Part shown: in pieces, positions 17,793 through 27,029 of the stretch
Position numbering within the stretch: position 1 is the stretch's first letter
How the letters are laid out: each line of letters opens with the position of its first letter
Source of the DNA: Oleiphilus messinensis
GTDB taxonomy: Bacteria; Pseudomonadota; Gammaproteobacteria; Pseudomonadales; Oleiphilaceae
Length of the DNA stretch: 64,000 nt
Assembly (NCBI RefSeq): GCF_002162375.1
Contig: NZ_CP021425.1
Coordinates: 2,229,501 to 2,293,500, forward strand
Direction: 5' to 3'
Position numbers and translations under genes: made by a program
Notes under the pieces: model-generated
The model's input: the letters and a program-made list of their open reading frames with translations, nothing else
Database searches by the model: none
Told to the model about the DNA's origin: nothing

Positions 17793-18287
17793 TTAACCTT
17801 TGCTGCGAGTGCGCCAGTTCAGCCAGTAATAGAACGTAGCACCCGCCAGCCCGCTATAAAGACAGATTTTGTGGAGTGTTGAAATAGAAACATAATTCAG
17901 AAACTCGTTGTTTGGTGTCAGCGGGAAAAAGGGCTGGACATCAGCGTGCATCATACTGTCCAGTAGTACATGGCTATAGCTCCCGATAAACGCACTCAGT
18001 AAAACCACCCACCAAGGAATGTGAGTAATGGAGGGGGTGATTTTCAACAGCCATAAACCCAGCTGTGACAAGTATTTACCTGCAATAGCGACAAAAACTG
18101 CCAGCAAGGTTGCGCCGATGTAGGTATGAGAGAACCCGTGTAGATGGCCCTCTCCTGTGATCAACACAATCAAGGGCTGAATGTCCATGACAATTTGTGT
18201 CCAGCCAAAAACCATCAAACTAAAACTACTCTGCAAAAGCGCTTTAATCAGTAGCCCTGGCCCCATGTGAAAAGGCGTAAATGGCAC
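17793..18287 (-). CDS. Membrane protein of the metal-dependent hydrolase / DUF4184-like group
   Basis: The 164-residue protein begins MPFTPFHMGPG and has four to five membrane segments with conserved His and Asp residues (HLHGFSHTYIGA, SYSHVLLDSMMHAD). This matches the YbcI/DUF4184-like group of small inner-membrane predicted metal-dependent hydrolases. The substrate is unknown. It is convergent to menC and followed on the same strand by an unrelated hypothetical gene upstream, so it interrupts the men cluster rather than belonging to it. Confidence 0.7.
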   Translation of the reverse strand: MPFTPFHMGPGLLIKALLQSSFSLMVFGWTQIVMDIQPLIVLITGEGHLHGFSHTYIGATLLAVFVAIAGKYLSQLGLWLLKITPSITHIPWWVVLLSAFIGSYSHVLLDSMMHADVQPFFPLTPNNEFLNYVSISTLHKICLYSGLAGATFYYWLNWRTRSKG

Positions 18288-18342
18288 GTTTTTTCCTTCT
18301 GTTATTCGGGGCTGATTGCTGTTTTAGATTGTGATCAATTAC

Positions 18343-18837
18343 TTATCGCACTGATTCTTCAGCCCGAAATAATCTCACGGCAACGTTTCTGTAGTGAGTA
18401 CTCCCATTGCGATCATGTTGTGCTCCAAAGAGTGCAACCCATTGATCCTCGATAAGTAACACCGTTCCGTTTCCGGTACTTTCTTCACCACTCGTATTGA
18501 ATGAGCCAGACCATTGGAACTGGAATTGATCTGGCGAATCTGTTGTTTGCTGTATCTGGTAGCCCATGGATAATTCGGGCGCAGCAATAAAGCCTTTTTG
18601 GTCACCATCCACGCTCACCTTTAAAAGATGTGATTCTTTTAAAAAAGTGGATAGCAGCGGGGAGGGCAGTTCTTCTGTTTCTGTGGCCTGACACTCACAA
18701 TAGCGAATCTCCAGTATAAGCTGATTCGGGGTGATAAAATCTTCCGGAATTGGGCTTGCTGCGATTGTGAACGTGGATAACGGGTATAGTAAACCGTAAC
18801 TAAACCACCGAATAGGTTGTAGTGCAATTCTTTGCAT
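18343..18837 (-). CDS. Hypothetical exported protein
   Basis: The start at 18837 is set by a near-perfect Shine-Dalgarno, AAGGAGG, 5 nt before the ATG; an ATG 33 nt upstream lacks one. The product of 164 residues has a probable signal peptide (hydrophobic to about residue 27, ending FTIAASP) and a soluble part with beta-prone strands, including FQFQWSGSFNTSGEE and WVALFGAQHD. Two Cys flank a Glu in RYCECQ. I recognise no family. The gene lies just upstream of a disrupted gene on the same strand. Confidence 0.6.
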   Translation of the reverse strand: MQRIALQPIRWFSYGLLYPLSTFTIAASPIPEDFITPNQLILEIRYCECQATETEELPSPLLSTFLKESHLLKVSVDGDQKGFIAAPELSMGYQIQQTTDSPDQFQFQWSGSFNTSGEESTGNGTVLLIEDQWVALFGAQHDRNGSTHYRNVAVRLFRAEESVR

Positions 18838-19007
18838 AAGACCTCCTTGAATCAAATTGTAAATCGTCACAAACGTTATCGTGGTGTATCAATCTCAAGC
18901 GTGATAGGTACAACCTTCGATGCGTACTTCTCCTTTGTGCTCTCTGACGTGGTCTAATAGATTTGTACACACCAGTTAAGAGATAATCCTCAAAACTGGA
19001 GTGAAAA

Positions 19008-19301
19008 ATGGCTGTAAGAAAGAAGTACTCAAAAGAATTTAAATTAGATGCGATTAGCTTGGTAATAGATCAAGGCTATTCGAAGGCAGAAGCGGCAAGA
19101 AATCTTGGCATTAATCCAAATGTGCTTGGACGTTGGATTAAAGAGCATGAAAATGATGACGGTCATGCGTTTCGTGGAAATGGAAAACTGACGCCTGAGC
19201 AGGAAGAGCTTCGTCGTTTGCGAGAAGAAAACAAACGACTAAAGATGGAGCGCGATATATTAAAAAAAGCGGCCACCTTTTTTGCCACGGAAGCAAAGTA
19301 A
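19008..19301 (+). CDS. IS3-family transposase OrfA
   Basis: The 97-residue protein has an N-terminal helix-turn-helix ([20 protein letters not shown], then [20 protein letters not shown]) that binds the inverted repeats, and a C-terminal leucine-zipper-like helix ([20 protein letters not shown]). An A7G run at codons for Lys-Lys near its end allows programmed -1 frameshifting into orfB to make the OrfAB transposase, as in IS911 and IS150. The ATG follows GGAG. Confidence 0.93.
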   Translation: MAVRKKYSKEFKLDAISLVIDQGYSKAEAARNLGINPNVLGRWIKEHENDDGHAFRGNGKLTPEQEELRRLREENKRLKMERDILKKAATFFATEAK

Positions 19302-19330
19302 AATACGCTTTCATCACCCAGCATAAAAAG

Positions 19331-20176
19331 GTGTGGCCCGTTGGCATTATGTGCCAGCAATTGGGTGTAACGCGCTCAGGCTATTACAGCTATTTACAGC
19401 GTCAAGACAATAAACCTGATGATCCGACTCATTCGGAGATGATTGAGTGGATACAAGATATAGCCAAATCAAGTGATGATACCTATGGCTATCGCAGGAT
19501 GAAAACAGCATTAAATGTTTTGGGTTACCCGGTTGGCCGGAACAAAACCAGAAAACTGATGAAAGAAGCGGGAATAAAAGTCAAACACAAGAAGAAATAC
19601 AAAGTAACGACAAACAGCAACCATAAGCAGCCGGTTTTCGATAATCTTCTCGATCGTGAGTTTGCTGTTGAGCAGCCTGACCAGGTCTATGCGTCCGATA
19701 TCACATACGTCTGGACACAGGAAGGTTGGTTGTATTTAGCGGTAGTGATAGATCTTTACTCTAGAAAAGTAGTTGGATGGAATATGAGCTCACGCATGAA
19801 AGCGCAAATGGTTTGTGATGCGCTCAAAATGGCAGTTTGGCAGCGTCGCCCTGAAGCTGGGCTAATACACCACTCTGATCGCGGCTCACAGTATGCCAGC
19901 AGGGATTTTAGAAAACTTCTTAAACTACATGGTTTTAAAGGCAGCATGAGTAAGAAGGGTGACTGCTGGGATAATGCCGTCGTTGAAAGTTTCTTTGGCA
20001 CTTTAAAGCAGGAGCGAGTTCAGTGGAAAAGCTATCAAACAAGAGCTGAAGCTCAGCGGGACATCCTGGAATATATTTCTGTGTTTTATAACAATGAGCG
20101 GCTGCATTCGTACCTCGATTACAGAAGTCCGGTACAGTTTGAAAAAGAAATGGTTGAATTAAGAAAAGTAGCTTAA
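19331..20176 (+). CDS. IS3-family transposase OrfB (DDE integrase domain)
   Basis: The frame is open back to the slippery site, so the natural product is the OrfAB fusion rather than a protein starting at 19331. The rve-type integrase core shows the DDE triad in [21 protein letters not shown] and [15 protein letters not shown]. The HTH_21-like N-terminal part ([13 protein letters not shown], then [10 protein letters not shown]) is complete. Length (281 residues) is normal and no internal stops are present. Confidence 0.93.
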   Translation: MWPVGIMCQQLGVTRSGYYSYLQRQDNKPDDPTHSEMIEWIQDIAKSSDDTYGYRRMKTALNVLGYPVGRNKTRKLMKEAGIKVKHKKKYKVTTNSNHKQPVFDNLLDREFAVEQPDQVYASDITYVWTQEGWLYLAVVIDLYSRKVVGWNMSSRMKAQMVCDALKMAVWQRRPEAGLIHHSDRGSQYASRDFRKLLKLHGFKGSMSKKGDCWDNAVVESFFGTLKQERVQWKSYQTRAEAQRDILEYISVFYNNERLHSYLDYRSPVQFEKEMVELRKVA

Positions 20177-20522
20177 CTGGGTTGTACAATTTTGCTTGAC
20201 CACGTCACTCTGAATCCGTAAATCAAAAGACCAGGCTCGGGTCGGTTTTCCAGTTGAACTTTCCACAACACAATGACGTGATCCGGATTCCTGTGAATGG
20301 CCACTAAATCAGTGATGGTATGCTTCCCGTATGTATCGTAGCTTTCTTCAATTTGCTGATTAAATTCGTCCCCAATAGCCTGTGGTATGCAGGATATCAG
20401 TATGGCATGATAACTCGAATAATCCCTCGTTCAGTTAACGTTTTTTGGGATGGCTGGTGCTCAGTGTGAGTACGATGTAGCGGGGCAGAGTGGTTTGTGT
20501 GGATAGGTAAGGAAGCTTGATA

Positions 20523-21689
20523 ATGCTAAAAAAGTTTTTGATGATTGTTTTGGTCATTGTGGGTTTGTGTGCGGTAGTGTTTTTCGGGTTTGTTCCGGAA
20601 TTTCTGGATGACCGGATGAATCGCCATATCGCTAATGAGCGCGTGTTACCCACGCCGGATGTGCAAGCTATGCATCAACAGTTGTTTGTTTCTGATCTTC
20701 ATAATGATGCACTGCTGTGGGGGCGGGATCTACGCAAGCGGAATGCCATCGGGCTAACCGATATTCCCCGGTTACAGGACGGTAATATGGCACTTCAGGG
20801 TTTTTCGGTTGTAACCAAAACTCCGTTTGGCTTGAACATTGAGCGCAACGACGATAAATCCGACATGATCTTCTGGGGCGGTATGGCGCAAGCCTGGCCT
20901 GTGGCGGCGTTGGGCAGTCTGTTGCAGCGCGCTTTGATGATGGCTGAAAAACTGGAGACCCTGAGTCGGCATGATCCCGCTGTATATTTTGTTAAATCCC
21001 GGGCGGATTTGAGTGAGTTTATAGCGCAACGTCAACGTAACCCGAAGCTGGTAGCAGGGTGGTTGACGCTTGAAGGGGCCCAGGCTTTGGAAGGGAATCT
21101 GGATAATCTCGAGAAATTGTATGCTGCTGGATATCGTATGATTGCGCCGACACATTTTTTTGATACGGCAATTTCTGGATCAGCCCATGGTATCAACAAA
21201 GGCGGACTGACTGAGTTGGGGCGAAAATGGGTTGCTGAAATGGAGGCCCGATTCATGATTATTGATTTGGCCCATGCCTCCCATGCGACAATTGATGATG
21301 TGCTGGCGATGGCGCGTAGACCGGTGATCGTGTCCCATACCGGCGTAAAAGGAACCTGTGCCAATAACCGAAACCTTTCCGATGAGCATATTAAAGCCAT
21401 TGCGTCCGGTGGTGGCATTATCGGCATTGGTTTCTGGCCGACGGCAGTGTGTGGCGAGTCAGTGAGTGATATTGCCCGGGCGATTATCTACACGGCGGAG
21501 CTAGTCGGTGCTGAGCATGTTGCGCTGGGGTCAGATTTTGATGGGGCGGTGGCGAGTCCCGTGGACGGAAGCCAATTGAGTCATTTAACGGAAGCATTGT
21601 TAAATGCGGGTATGAGTCAGGCTGATCTTGCGCGGGTTATGGGGGAGAATTTGAAGCAGTTTCTGTTGGATCAATTACCCCATGGCTGA
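20523..21689 (+). CDS. Membrane-anchored dipeptidase, peptidase family M19
   Basis: The product of about 388 residues has an N-terminal membrane anchor (LKKFLMIVLVIVGLCAVVFF) and a renal-dipeptidase-like TIM-barrel with SDLHNDALLWGRD (metal-binding His-x-Asp), LTLEGAQAL (bridging Glu), APTHFFD, DLAHASHATI, IVSHTG and GSDFDGAV. Family members cleave dipeptides, and some cleave D-amino-acid or lactam substrates, using two zinc ions. ATG 20523 is preferred over TTG 20517 because AAGGA lies 10 nt before it. Its end overlaps the menE start by 8 nt (ATGGCTGA), so the two are co-transcribed although a metabolic link is not evident. Confidence 0.88.
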   Translation: MLKKFLMIVLVIVGLCAVVFFGFVPEFLDDRMNRHIANERVLPTPDVQAMHQQLFVSDLHNDALLWGRDLRKRNAIGLTDIPRLQDGNMALQGFSVVTKTPFGLNIERNDDKSDMIFWGGMAQAWPVAALGSLLQRALMMAEKLETLSRHDPAVYFVKSRADLSEFIAQRQRNPKLVAGWLTLEGAQALEGNLDNLEKLYAAGYRMIAPTHFFDTAISGSAHGINKGGLTELGRKWVAEMEARFMIIDLAHASHATIDDVLAMARRPVIVSHTGVKGTCANNRNLSDEHIKAIASGGGIIGIGFWPTAVCGESVSDIARAIIYTAELVGAEHVALGSDFDGAVASPVDGSQLSHLTEALLNAGMSQADLARVMGENLKQFLLDQLPHG

Positions 21690-23115
21690 TGTAATCAAGG
21701 TTTCAGACCGGCTGCCTGAGCTTAATGGTTGTCCTGTGCGCTCGGGTGCCCAGCGCTTTGGTGATGTCTGTTGTATTGAAGAGCCACAGCGTAGTTGGTC
21801 TTACACCGAGCTGGATCGGGAGGTTGAGGCTCTGGTTCAGAATCTGGTCAAAGCCGGTGTGAAACCGGGTCACCGCCTGATTTATGATGGCGTGGAATTA
21901 GTCCGCGAGCTCACATTTTGTTTCGCCTGCATTCGGATCGGGGCCACGTTTGTGCCGATTAACCCCCGATTTCCCCTGCGATACAAGCAGCAGCTAGTAG
22001 AAAGCGTGCAGCCGAACTGGAAGGTTACGGATGAGCTGGTCTCTGCGTGCCCTCACACCATTGGAAGTGAGCCAGCGGGCGTGGTTACCGGGATATTTAC
22101 GTCTGGTAGTTCGGGTATGCCAAAGTTGGCAATGCATACGCTCGAAAATCATTTCTACAGTGCATTGGGCAGTCAGAGTGTGTTGCCACTGTACCCCGGT
22201 TGCCGTTGGGCCTTGACCTTGCCTCTCTTTCACATTGCGGGTGTGGCACTGGTTTTTCGTTGTTTGTGGTTTGGTGCGACAATTGTTATTCCCGAAGATC
22301 GGGCCATCTCCCCGGAGTGGTTAACCCAGTGTTTAATTTCTCATGTCTCTTTGGTCGCGACACAATTGGTTCGCTGGAAGGAGACCTGTAATCCCAACTT
22401 CCTGGTTAATCACCTTAAGCGCCTCTCAGGGCTGTTGCTTGGTGGAAGTATGATACCTTCACCTGTTTTGCAATGGTTAGTCGATGTCCGCATTCCTGCC
22501 TGGATCAGCTACGGTTTAACAGAGATGAGCTCTCAAGTCATGACCGGGCCAGTAAATCCTGATGGCGTGTTGCAGATACTGTTACCTTACCGGGACATAA
22601 AGGTTTCGGAACACTGTGAAATTTGTGTACGGGGCAAAACCCTGTTCGCAGGATATTACGAAAATGGCAGGATATCCAGACCAGGCCGAGACAAGGCTAG
22701 TGATGATGGATGGTTTACCACTGGTGATTTAGGGATTTTGATTGAGGGTAATTTACAGGTTCTAGGGCGGAGGAATAACCAATTTATTTCCGGCGGAGAG
22801 AATGTCCTGCCTGAGCAGGTTGAATCGGTTATGTGTAGCGTATTTAACCTGAAAGAATGTTATGTCGTAGCCAGGGATGACGCTGAATTCGGACACCGAG
22901 GTGTGTGTTTTCTGTTTCAGGATGATTTATCGGAGGATGCCAGATTACATTTTAGGGCAAGGTTAAAAGCAGATTTGCCGTCCTACGCCATTCCGGTAGC
23001 GCTATACGATTTAACGGACGCGTACGGCAAAAACTGCTTGCCTGGCGGGCTTAAAATCAGTCGGAAAGCCCTTGTAGAACTGCTTTATTCAGGTCAGGCA
23101 AAACCTGTCTGTTGA
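21682..23115 (+). CDS. menE: o-Succinylbenzoate-CoA ligase MenE
   Basis: MenE activates o-succinylbenzoate with ATP and CoA. The 477-residue ANL-superfamily enzyme has the P-loop IFTSGSSGMPKLAMHT, the adenylate motif ISYGLTEMSSQV, the hinge WFTTGDLG with GRRNNQFISGGENV, and a C-terminal GLKISRKAL with the catalytic lysine. It is separated from menB-menC by about 3.9 kb holding two unrelated genes and an IS, and is now transcribed behind a dipeptidase gene with an ATGGCTGA overlap. The MenE call rests on its motifs and on the presence of the other men genes. Confidence 0.87.
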   Translation: MADVIKVSDRLPELNGCPVRSGAQRFGDVCCIEEPQRSWSYTELDREVEALVQNLVKAGVKPGHRLIYDGVELVRELTFCFACIRIGATFVPINPRFPLRYKQQLVESVQPNWKVTDELVSACPHTIGSEPAGVVTGIFTSGSSGMPKLAMHTLENHFYSALGSQSVLPLYPGCRWALTLPLFHIAGVALVFRCLWFGATIVIPEDRAISPEWLTQCLISHVSLVATQLVRWKETCNPNFLVNHLKRLSGLLLGGSMIPSPVLQWLVDVRIPAWISYGLTEMSSQVMTGPVNPDGVLQILLPYRDIKVSEHCEICVRGKTLFAGYYENGRISRPGRDKASDDGWFTTGDLGILIEGNLQVLGRRNNQFISGGENVLPEQVESVMCSVFNLKECYVVARDDAEFGHRGVCFLFQDDLSEDARLHFRARLKADLPSYAIPVALYDLTDAYGKNCLPGGLKISRKALVELLYSGQAKPVC

Positions 23116-23121
23116 TAACGG

Positions 23122-24177
23122 TTAAAACGCTGGAATCACTTCTTCGGCAAATAAGTGCATAGCATCCAGTATTGCCTCATGCTCCACAAGTCCACCCGGA
23201 TTGAACCAGCAAATGAAGCGTGAAAGCTGCAATTCCGATTGAATTGTTTTGAGTCTCTCAATGCACCGCGCGGGCGTTTCAAAGAGTGCGCAGTCAACGT
23301 TGAGCCGTTCAAAACTCATGGCTTCAATGTATTCTTGAATACTGGGTTTATGGCTGGCGTTTTTGCCACCGGGTTTAACCCCAGGCCATACCGGTGCCAC
23401 TTTTTCGATTGCAACGGCTTTCATATTATCCAGTGATGCATTCAATGCTGAGCGTATTTCGTCAGTGGATTGGGCGGTGTAGATCGGACTGATCAAGTTA
23501 AAATCGAGATGCTCAAGGCTATTGCCAGCTTTGAGCGCATGGGCCTGATAAGTTTCGTACAACGAGCTGATGGTTGGAAACGGGTTGATATGGCTCGCAC
23601 AGAAAATAGGGTAACCCATTTCTGCCATTTGTTTTACGGTGTCCGGACTGTTCGCAGCTGCGCGAAACGGCGGAATGGGATAGGTACCCAGTCCAGGTGA
23701 GAGACTGACGTTTTCCAATGTGTAGTAATCGCCGCGATAAGAGAAGGTCTCCGAGGACAGCGCGAGCTGGATGATTTCCAGAGACTCAATCATTCGTTGC
23801 CGATTTTCGCTTTGATTAACACCGAAATGAATGAAGTGATCTGGTAAACCGCCCCGACCAAAGCCGAATTCCACTCGACCTTTACTGATCAATTGCAGTG
23901 TCGCGATTTCTTCCGCCACCCGTAAAGGATGGTGAAGTGGAAGTAAGGTGACGCCTGTACCTAATCTGATCTGGTTTGTTCGCGCGGCGATAGCGCTCAA
24001 AAGCATCATAGGGCATGCGATGGTGGAAATTGACGGTGTGAAGTGTTGTTCTACTGGCCAAATTGATTCGAAGCCCAGTTTTTCCGCCAATACGGCTTGT
24101 TCAATTGCATTTTCATACAATTTAGTGAGTGATTGACCAGGAATCTGGCCCAGTTGGAAATGTACGCCAAACTTCAT
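23122..24177 (-). CDS. LLM-class flavin-dependent oxidoreductase (luciferase-like)
   Basis: The protein of about 351 residues is a bacterial-luciferase-like TIM barrel: MKFGVHFQLGQIPGQ, AVLAEKLGFESIWPVEQHF, AARTNQIRLGTGVTLLPLHH and RVEFGFGRGG, with the flavin-phosphate region following. It probably uses FMNH2 from a reductase encoded elsewhere to oxidise a small organic substrate that cannot be named. ATG 24177 is chosen because AGGGA lies 7 nt upstream and the luciferase fold begins there. It is convergent with menE, with only a few bases between. Confidence 0.85.
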   Translation of the reverse strand: MKFGVHFQLGQIPGQSLTKLYENAIEQAVLAEKLGFESIWPVEQHFTPSISTIACPMMLLSAIAARTNQIRLGTGVTLLPLHHPLRVAEEIATLQLISKGRVEFGFGRGGLPDHFIHFGVNQSENRQRMIESLEIIQLALSSETFSYRGDYYTLENVSLSPGLGTYPIPPFRAAANSPDTVKQMAEMGYPIFCASHINPFPTISSLYETYQAHALKAGNSLEHLDFNLISPIYTAQSTDEIRSALNASLDNMKAVAIEKVAPVWPGVKPGGKNASHKPSIQEYIEAMSFERLNVDCALFETPARCIERLKTIQSELQLSRFICWFNPGGLVEHEAILDAMHLFAEEVIPAF

Positions 24178-24280
24178 TCGAATCCCTATTTGCAATAATC
24201 CCTTGAGCAAAAAAGCGTAGGATATCGAGAGTTAGTCAGTAAGACCAATGTTCAATTGTGGCATTTTGTAACAGGGCAGA

Positions 24281-24326
24281 CTAAAAAGCCGCAACCAGTG
24301 CGAGGCAACTAACGTGCTGGCTGCGG
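24281..24326 (-). terminator. Rho-independent terminator (minus strand)
   Basis: On the minus strand CCGCAGCCAG pairs with CTGGTTGCGG (one G-T pair) and is followed by CTTTTTAG. It lies 36 nt after the small gene at 24362-24595 and before the LLM oxidoreductase, separating the two. Confidence 0.75.
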
Positions 24327-24361
24327 AGAAGATACTAACGATCCCCTGGAGAGGAGGGCGG

Positions 24362-24595
24362 TTAGTCAGAAGTCGGTTTTGAAGCTTGTGGCAGGATTAA
24401 TGAGTCGATGATATCCTGCGTGCTGACATCCCCCTTGGCGAGTGGTAAAGGGAGATGTTCCATGTATGCGTTCAATGTAAACAGCGATAAAAATAATACG
24501 AGTACAAGGTATGGGTGTCGCCAGTCCTTTATAGCGGGCAGTGATTCAGCCGCCAGTGATCCCGAATCAATAATATAGTCGCCTTTTGTTTTCAA
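24362..24595 (-). CDS. Small single-span membrane protein, unknown function
   Basis: A 77-residue frame starts with TTG preceded by GGAG at 6 nt and is followed by a good terminator, which supports a real gene. It has a charged N-terminus (KTKGDYIIDSGS), one membrane span (about residues 28-44, YLVLVLFLSLFTLNAY) and an outer tail with DVSTQDIIDSLILPQ. No family is recognised. It is transcribed away from the glrK operon across a long spacer. Confidence 0.55.
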   Translation of the reverse strand: MKTKGDYIIDSGSLAAESLPAIKDWRHPYLVLVLFLSLFTLNAYMEHLPLPLAKGDVSTQDIIDSLILPQASKPTSD

Positions 24596-25415
24596 AATTG
24601 CTCCACGTTATGTTTTGCTTGTGTTGTTGAAATTAAGTGCGCCGCAAGTGGACGATCCATATCGCACTTGTGGCTGTGGTCAGTGCCCGAGGGCGCTGAC
24701 GCTGAGCTCAGATTACGAGTTGTAACCCTGACATCCTTGTTAATGGTGTCCTTACCATTTATTCGTCCGTGCGCTTTATATACAGAAGATTGCCGAATTA
24801 TCTTTTGTATATGGGTGCCAAGACCCTTCTTGCTATCAGCTTAGACTCGCGTGACCGCAATTGGGTATAAGCATTCGTCGTGCCAGAATTAAAATATATA
24901 ATAAATACAATAGGATGGCATATCTTGTGTTGGACTGTTGTGCTCCACTGGTATTTTTAAGCAACTGATTGGGTGAATTTGGTTGCAAAGATGCAACCAA
25001 GTGTGGTCGAATTCCATTTTAGGAATGTAAAAACAAAGTGTTATGGTGTTTCTAAATTGCAACATCTGTATCTGGAACAATTTTAGTCAGTGGCAAGATG
25101 TTCTAAGTATTTGTTTAGATGGCATCTATAGCCTTGAAATATATGGGAAAAATAATAGCATCCAGATATTTTTGACCTTTTTTGAACGAATACCTGGGAA
25201 ATCGTGTATTTTCAATACGAATAATGGTTTGACCTGAGGTTGCATTATGGTAATAACGGATAGTCTTAAGAAAAACGAGCCTGGTTTGTTCAAAAAGTAT
25301 CGTCTACAGCACGATTTGCTCAGTTGGCAAACAATAGCCAGGGCGTTTTCCGAGAAAGTGGCCTGTTGAACCGGGTCGCTAAAATGCAACCTGGCAGACA
25401 TTGGTTTGAGTAGTT
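24596..25415. other. 820-base hairpin-rich intergenic region upstream of glrK
   Basis: No convincing coding frame is present. Two stable hairpins stand out: GTCAGTGCCC-GA-GGGCGCTGAC (24679-24700, one G-T pair) and a 13-bp stem 24778-24790 / 24800-24812 (ATATACAGAAGAT with ATCTTTTGTATAT, one G-T pair). A smaller GGGT...ACCC element follows. The region lies between divergently transcribed genes and could hold a small RNA; in enterobacteria the small RNA GlmY lies next to glrK. No sigma54 site with correct spacing could be found by eye. Confidence 0.4.
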
Positions 25416-27029
25416 ATGAGTAATATCGGGTCATTTCTGGGTCAGTTGTGGCAAAAGCTGGTATATCGCCGATCGGCCCCGCTAACGCAGCAATGGACGA
25501 TTGCGACTGCAGTTACAGTTTTGCCATTACTCGCAGCTGTAATTTATGCGGTTTATTCACTGGAGCGACAGAACCAATCGCAGTATGTGCTGGTGACTTC
25601 TGTTATCCTGGCCAATCAGTCAGGCTTGGAGATAACTGAAGACATCCGGGAAATGGAGCGTCTCGGGCGTCAATATGTCGTGCTTCGGGATAACCGATTC
25701 ATCGACCTGTACCAGGAAAAATACACAACCATGGCGGCACGTTTACAGGATTTGAAACGTGTTCTGGGCGATGAGTTGAGTGTTGAGGCGGTTGATGCCT
25801 TATTGGCAGTGCTGAATATTAAACCGTTTACTGAAGCAATGTTTGCCTCGGAGATGTCTTCAGGGGGGGGCACTGCGACGGGATCATCTCCCGGGAGTGG
25901 GATAACCAATCGTTCCACGACCTCCGATTCTTCCGCTGCTCAATCCGGCAATTCATCAATAACCGATCAACAAAGTATTCTCAAACGCCTGCAGTTTGTT
26001 TTTGATCAGGCAAATGGCCTGGGAGAAAACTTGAAAAAGCAGGTCGCTTCCCATATTAACCACTCGCTGAAATCAAATGAGCAGGAGTTTTCCCGTAAAA
26101 AACGTCATATGTTGTTGATCGGCTCACTTATTTTGCCTGGAACTGCAATATTGTTACTGTTTTTTTCGTATCATATATCCCGGCCGTTGAAAGATCTCGC
26201 GGGAGCGATTCGTTTATTGGGCCAAGGTAAGCTAAATCAGGAAGTTTCGATTACCGGCCCGTCTGATCTGGTCGCTTTAGGTGTTCGTCTGGAATGGATG
26301 CGCAATCGCTTGCTCTATCTGGAAAAGCAGAAAAATGTATTCCTGCGTCATGTTACCCATGAATTGAAAACGCCGCTTGCATCGATCATGGAGGCAACAT
26401 CGTTGCTTGAGGATGAAGTGCCCGGTCCTGTGAATGATCAGCAGCAGCATGTGCTCGGTATTCTTGACCGAAACGCCAGGAAGCTTCTGGAGCAAATTCA
26501 GCAGTTGTTGAATTTTAATGCGGTGCGTGAACAAACCAAAGATGAATGGGTCGACGTTTCAATCGCTGAAATAGTCCATCAGCAGGTTAATGGGCTTGAA
26601 GACAGTGCAGGTTCAAGACAGATAAGCTTTCAGGTTGACGGGCAGAATCTGACCGTCCAGGTTGATGTTATGCGTTTTGATATGGTGCTCAGTAACTTGT
26701 TATCCAATGCCGTGAATTATTCTCCGCGGGGCGGTGTCGTTCAAGTAGTTTGGGGCTTGCAAGACCACTATTGGTGGTTGTCTGTCTCAGATCAAGGCAC
26801 GGGAATTGCCGAGTCGGAAATGGAATCGATTTTTCAGCCGTTCTACCAAGGGGCTGCGACCCGTGATGGCGCCATAAAAGGAAGTGGACTCGGGCTGTCC
26901 ATCGTAAAAGAATGCATTCAGGCACTGAATGGACATGTGAAAGTTGAAAACAAAACCGGAGGTGGTGCTGTGTTCACAGTGACGCTGCCTCTGATTGATG
27001 AGGATATGGTGAATGAGCCAGATTTCTAA
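25416..27029 (+). CDS. glrK: Sensor histidine kinase GlrK (QseE-type)
   Basis: The 537-residue kinase has one membrane span near residues 30-48, a sensor region, a second span near 230-252 (LLIGSLILPGTAILLLFF), HAMP (ISRPLKDLAGAIRLLGQGKL), the H-box FLRHVTHELKTPLASI with His315, the N-box NLLSNAVNYSP (about 427) and G-boxes DQGTGIAE and GSGLGLSIV. The order glrK-qseG-glrR matches enterobacteria, where the system tunes sigma54-dependent genes such as glmY and rpoE. The sensor region carries a Ser/Gly/Thr-rich low-complexity stretch (residues about 147-188) that looks like an insertion. The end overlaps qseG by 17 nt. Confidence 0.85.
   Translation: MSNIGSFLGQLWQKLVYRRSAPLTQQWTIATAVTVLPLLAAVIYAVYSLERQNQSQYVLVTSVILANQSGLEITEDIREMERLGRQYVVLRDNRFIDLYQEKYTTMAARLQDLKRVLGDELSVEAVDALLAVLNIKPFTEAMFASEMSSGGGTATGSSPGSGITNRSTTSDSSAAQSGNSSITDQQSILKRLQFVFDQANGLGENLKKQVASHINHSLKSNEQEFSRKKRHMLLIGSLILPGTAILLLFFSYHISRPLKDLAGAIRLLGQGKLNQEVSITGPSDLVALGVRLEWMRNRLLYLEKQKNVFLRHVTHELKTPLASIMEATSLLEDEVPGPVNDQQQHVLGILDRNARKLLEQIQQLLNFNAVREQTKDEWVDVSIAEIVHQQVNGLEDSAGSRQISFQVDGQNLTVQVDVMRFDMVLSNLLSNAVNYSPRGGVVQVVWGLQDHYWWLSVSDQGTGIAESEMESIFQPFYQGAATRDGAIKGSGLGLSIVKECIQALNGHVKVENKTGGGAVFTVTLPLIDEDMVNEPDF

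Larger units (their letters stand above)
18945..20207 (+). mobile_element. Complete IS3-family insertion sequence (1263 bp)
   Basis: Terminal inverted repeats of 36 nt begin TGACGTGGTC at both ends, match at about 29 of 36 positions and end in CA on the right. A 3-bp target duplication CTC flanks the element (18942-18944 and 20208-20210). Inside are orfA and orfB in the -1 frame relation with an A7G slippery run at 19262-19269. All catalytic residues are present, so the element looks intact and recent. Confidence 0.93.
18895..20430 (-). pseudogene. Small gene split by the IS3-family insertion
   Basis: On the minus strand the frame at 20430-20208 (IGDEFNQQIEESYDTYGKHT, ITDLVAIHRNPDHVIVLWKV) runs into the IS. 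Removing the IS and one CTC target copy joins it in frame to 18944-18895, ending YGFREHKGEVRIEGCTYHA and a TGA. The restored open frame has about 90 codons. No ATG, GTG or TTG is present before the middle, and a TGA precedes the frame, so the 5' end may also be lost. Family unknown. Confidence 0.6.

Noticed and set aside
24840-24870. Possible sigma54 promoter near GTGCCAAGACCCTTCTTGC
   Set aside because: The spacing between the GG-like and GC elements does not match the -24/-12 rule when counted.
25126-25401. Minus-strand frame of 91 codons before glrK
   Set aside because: No ribosome binding site or recognised motif; it sits in the hairpin-rich spacer and has composition of non-coding DNA.
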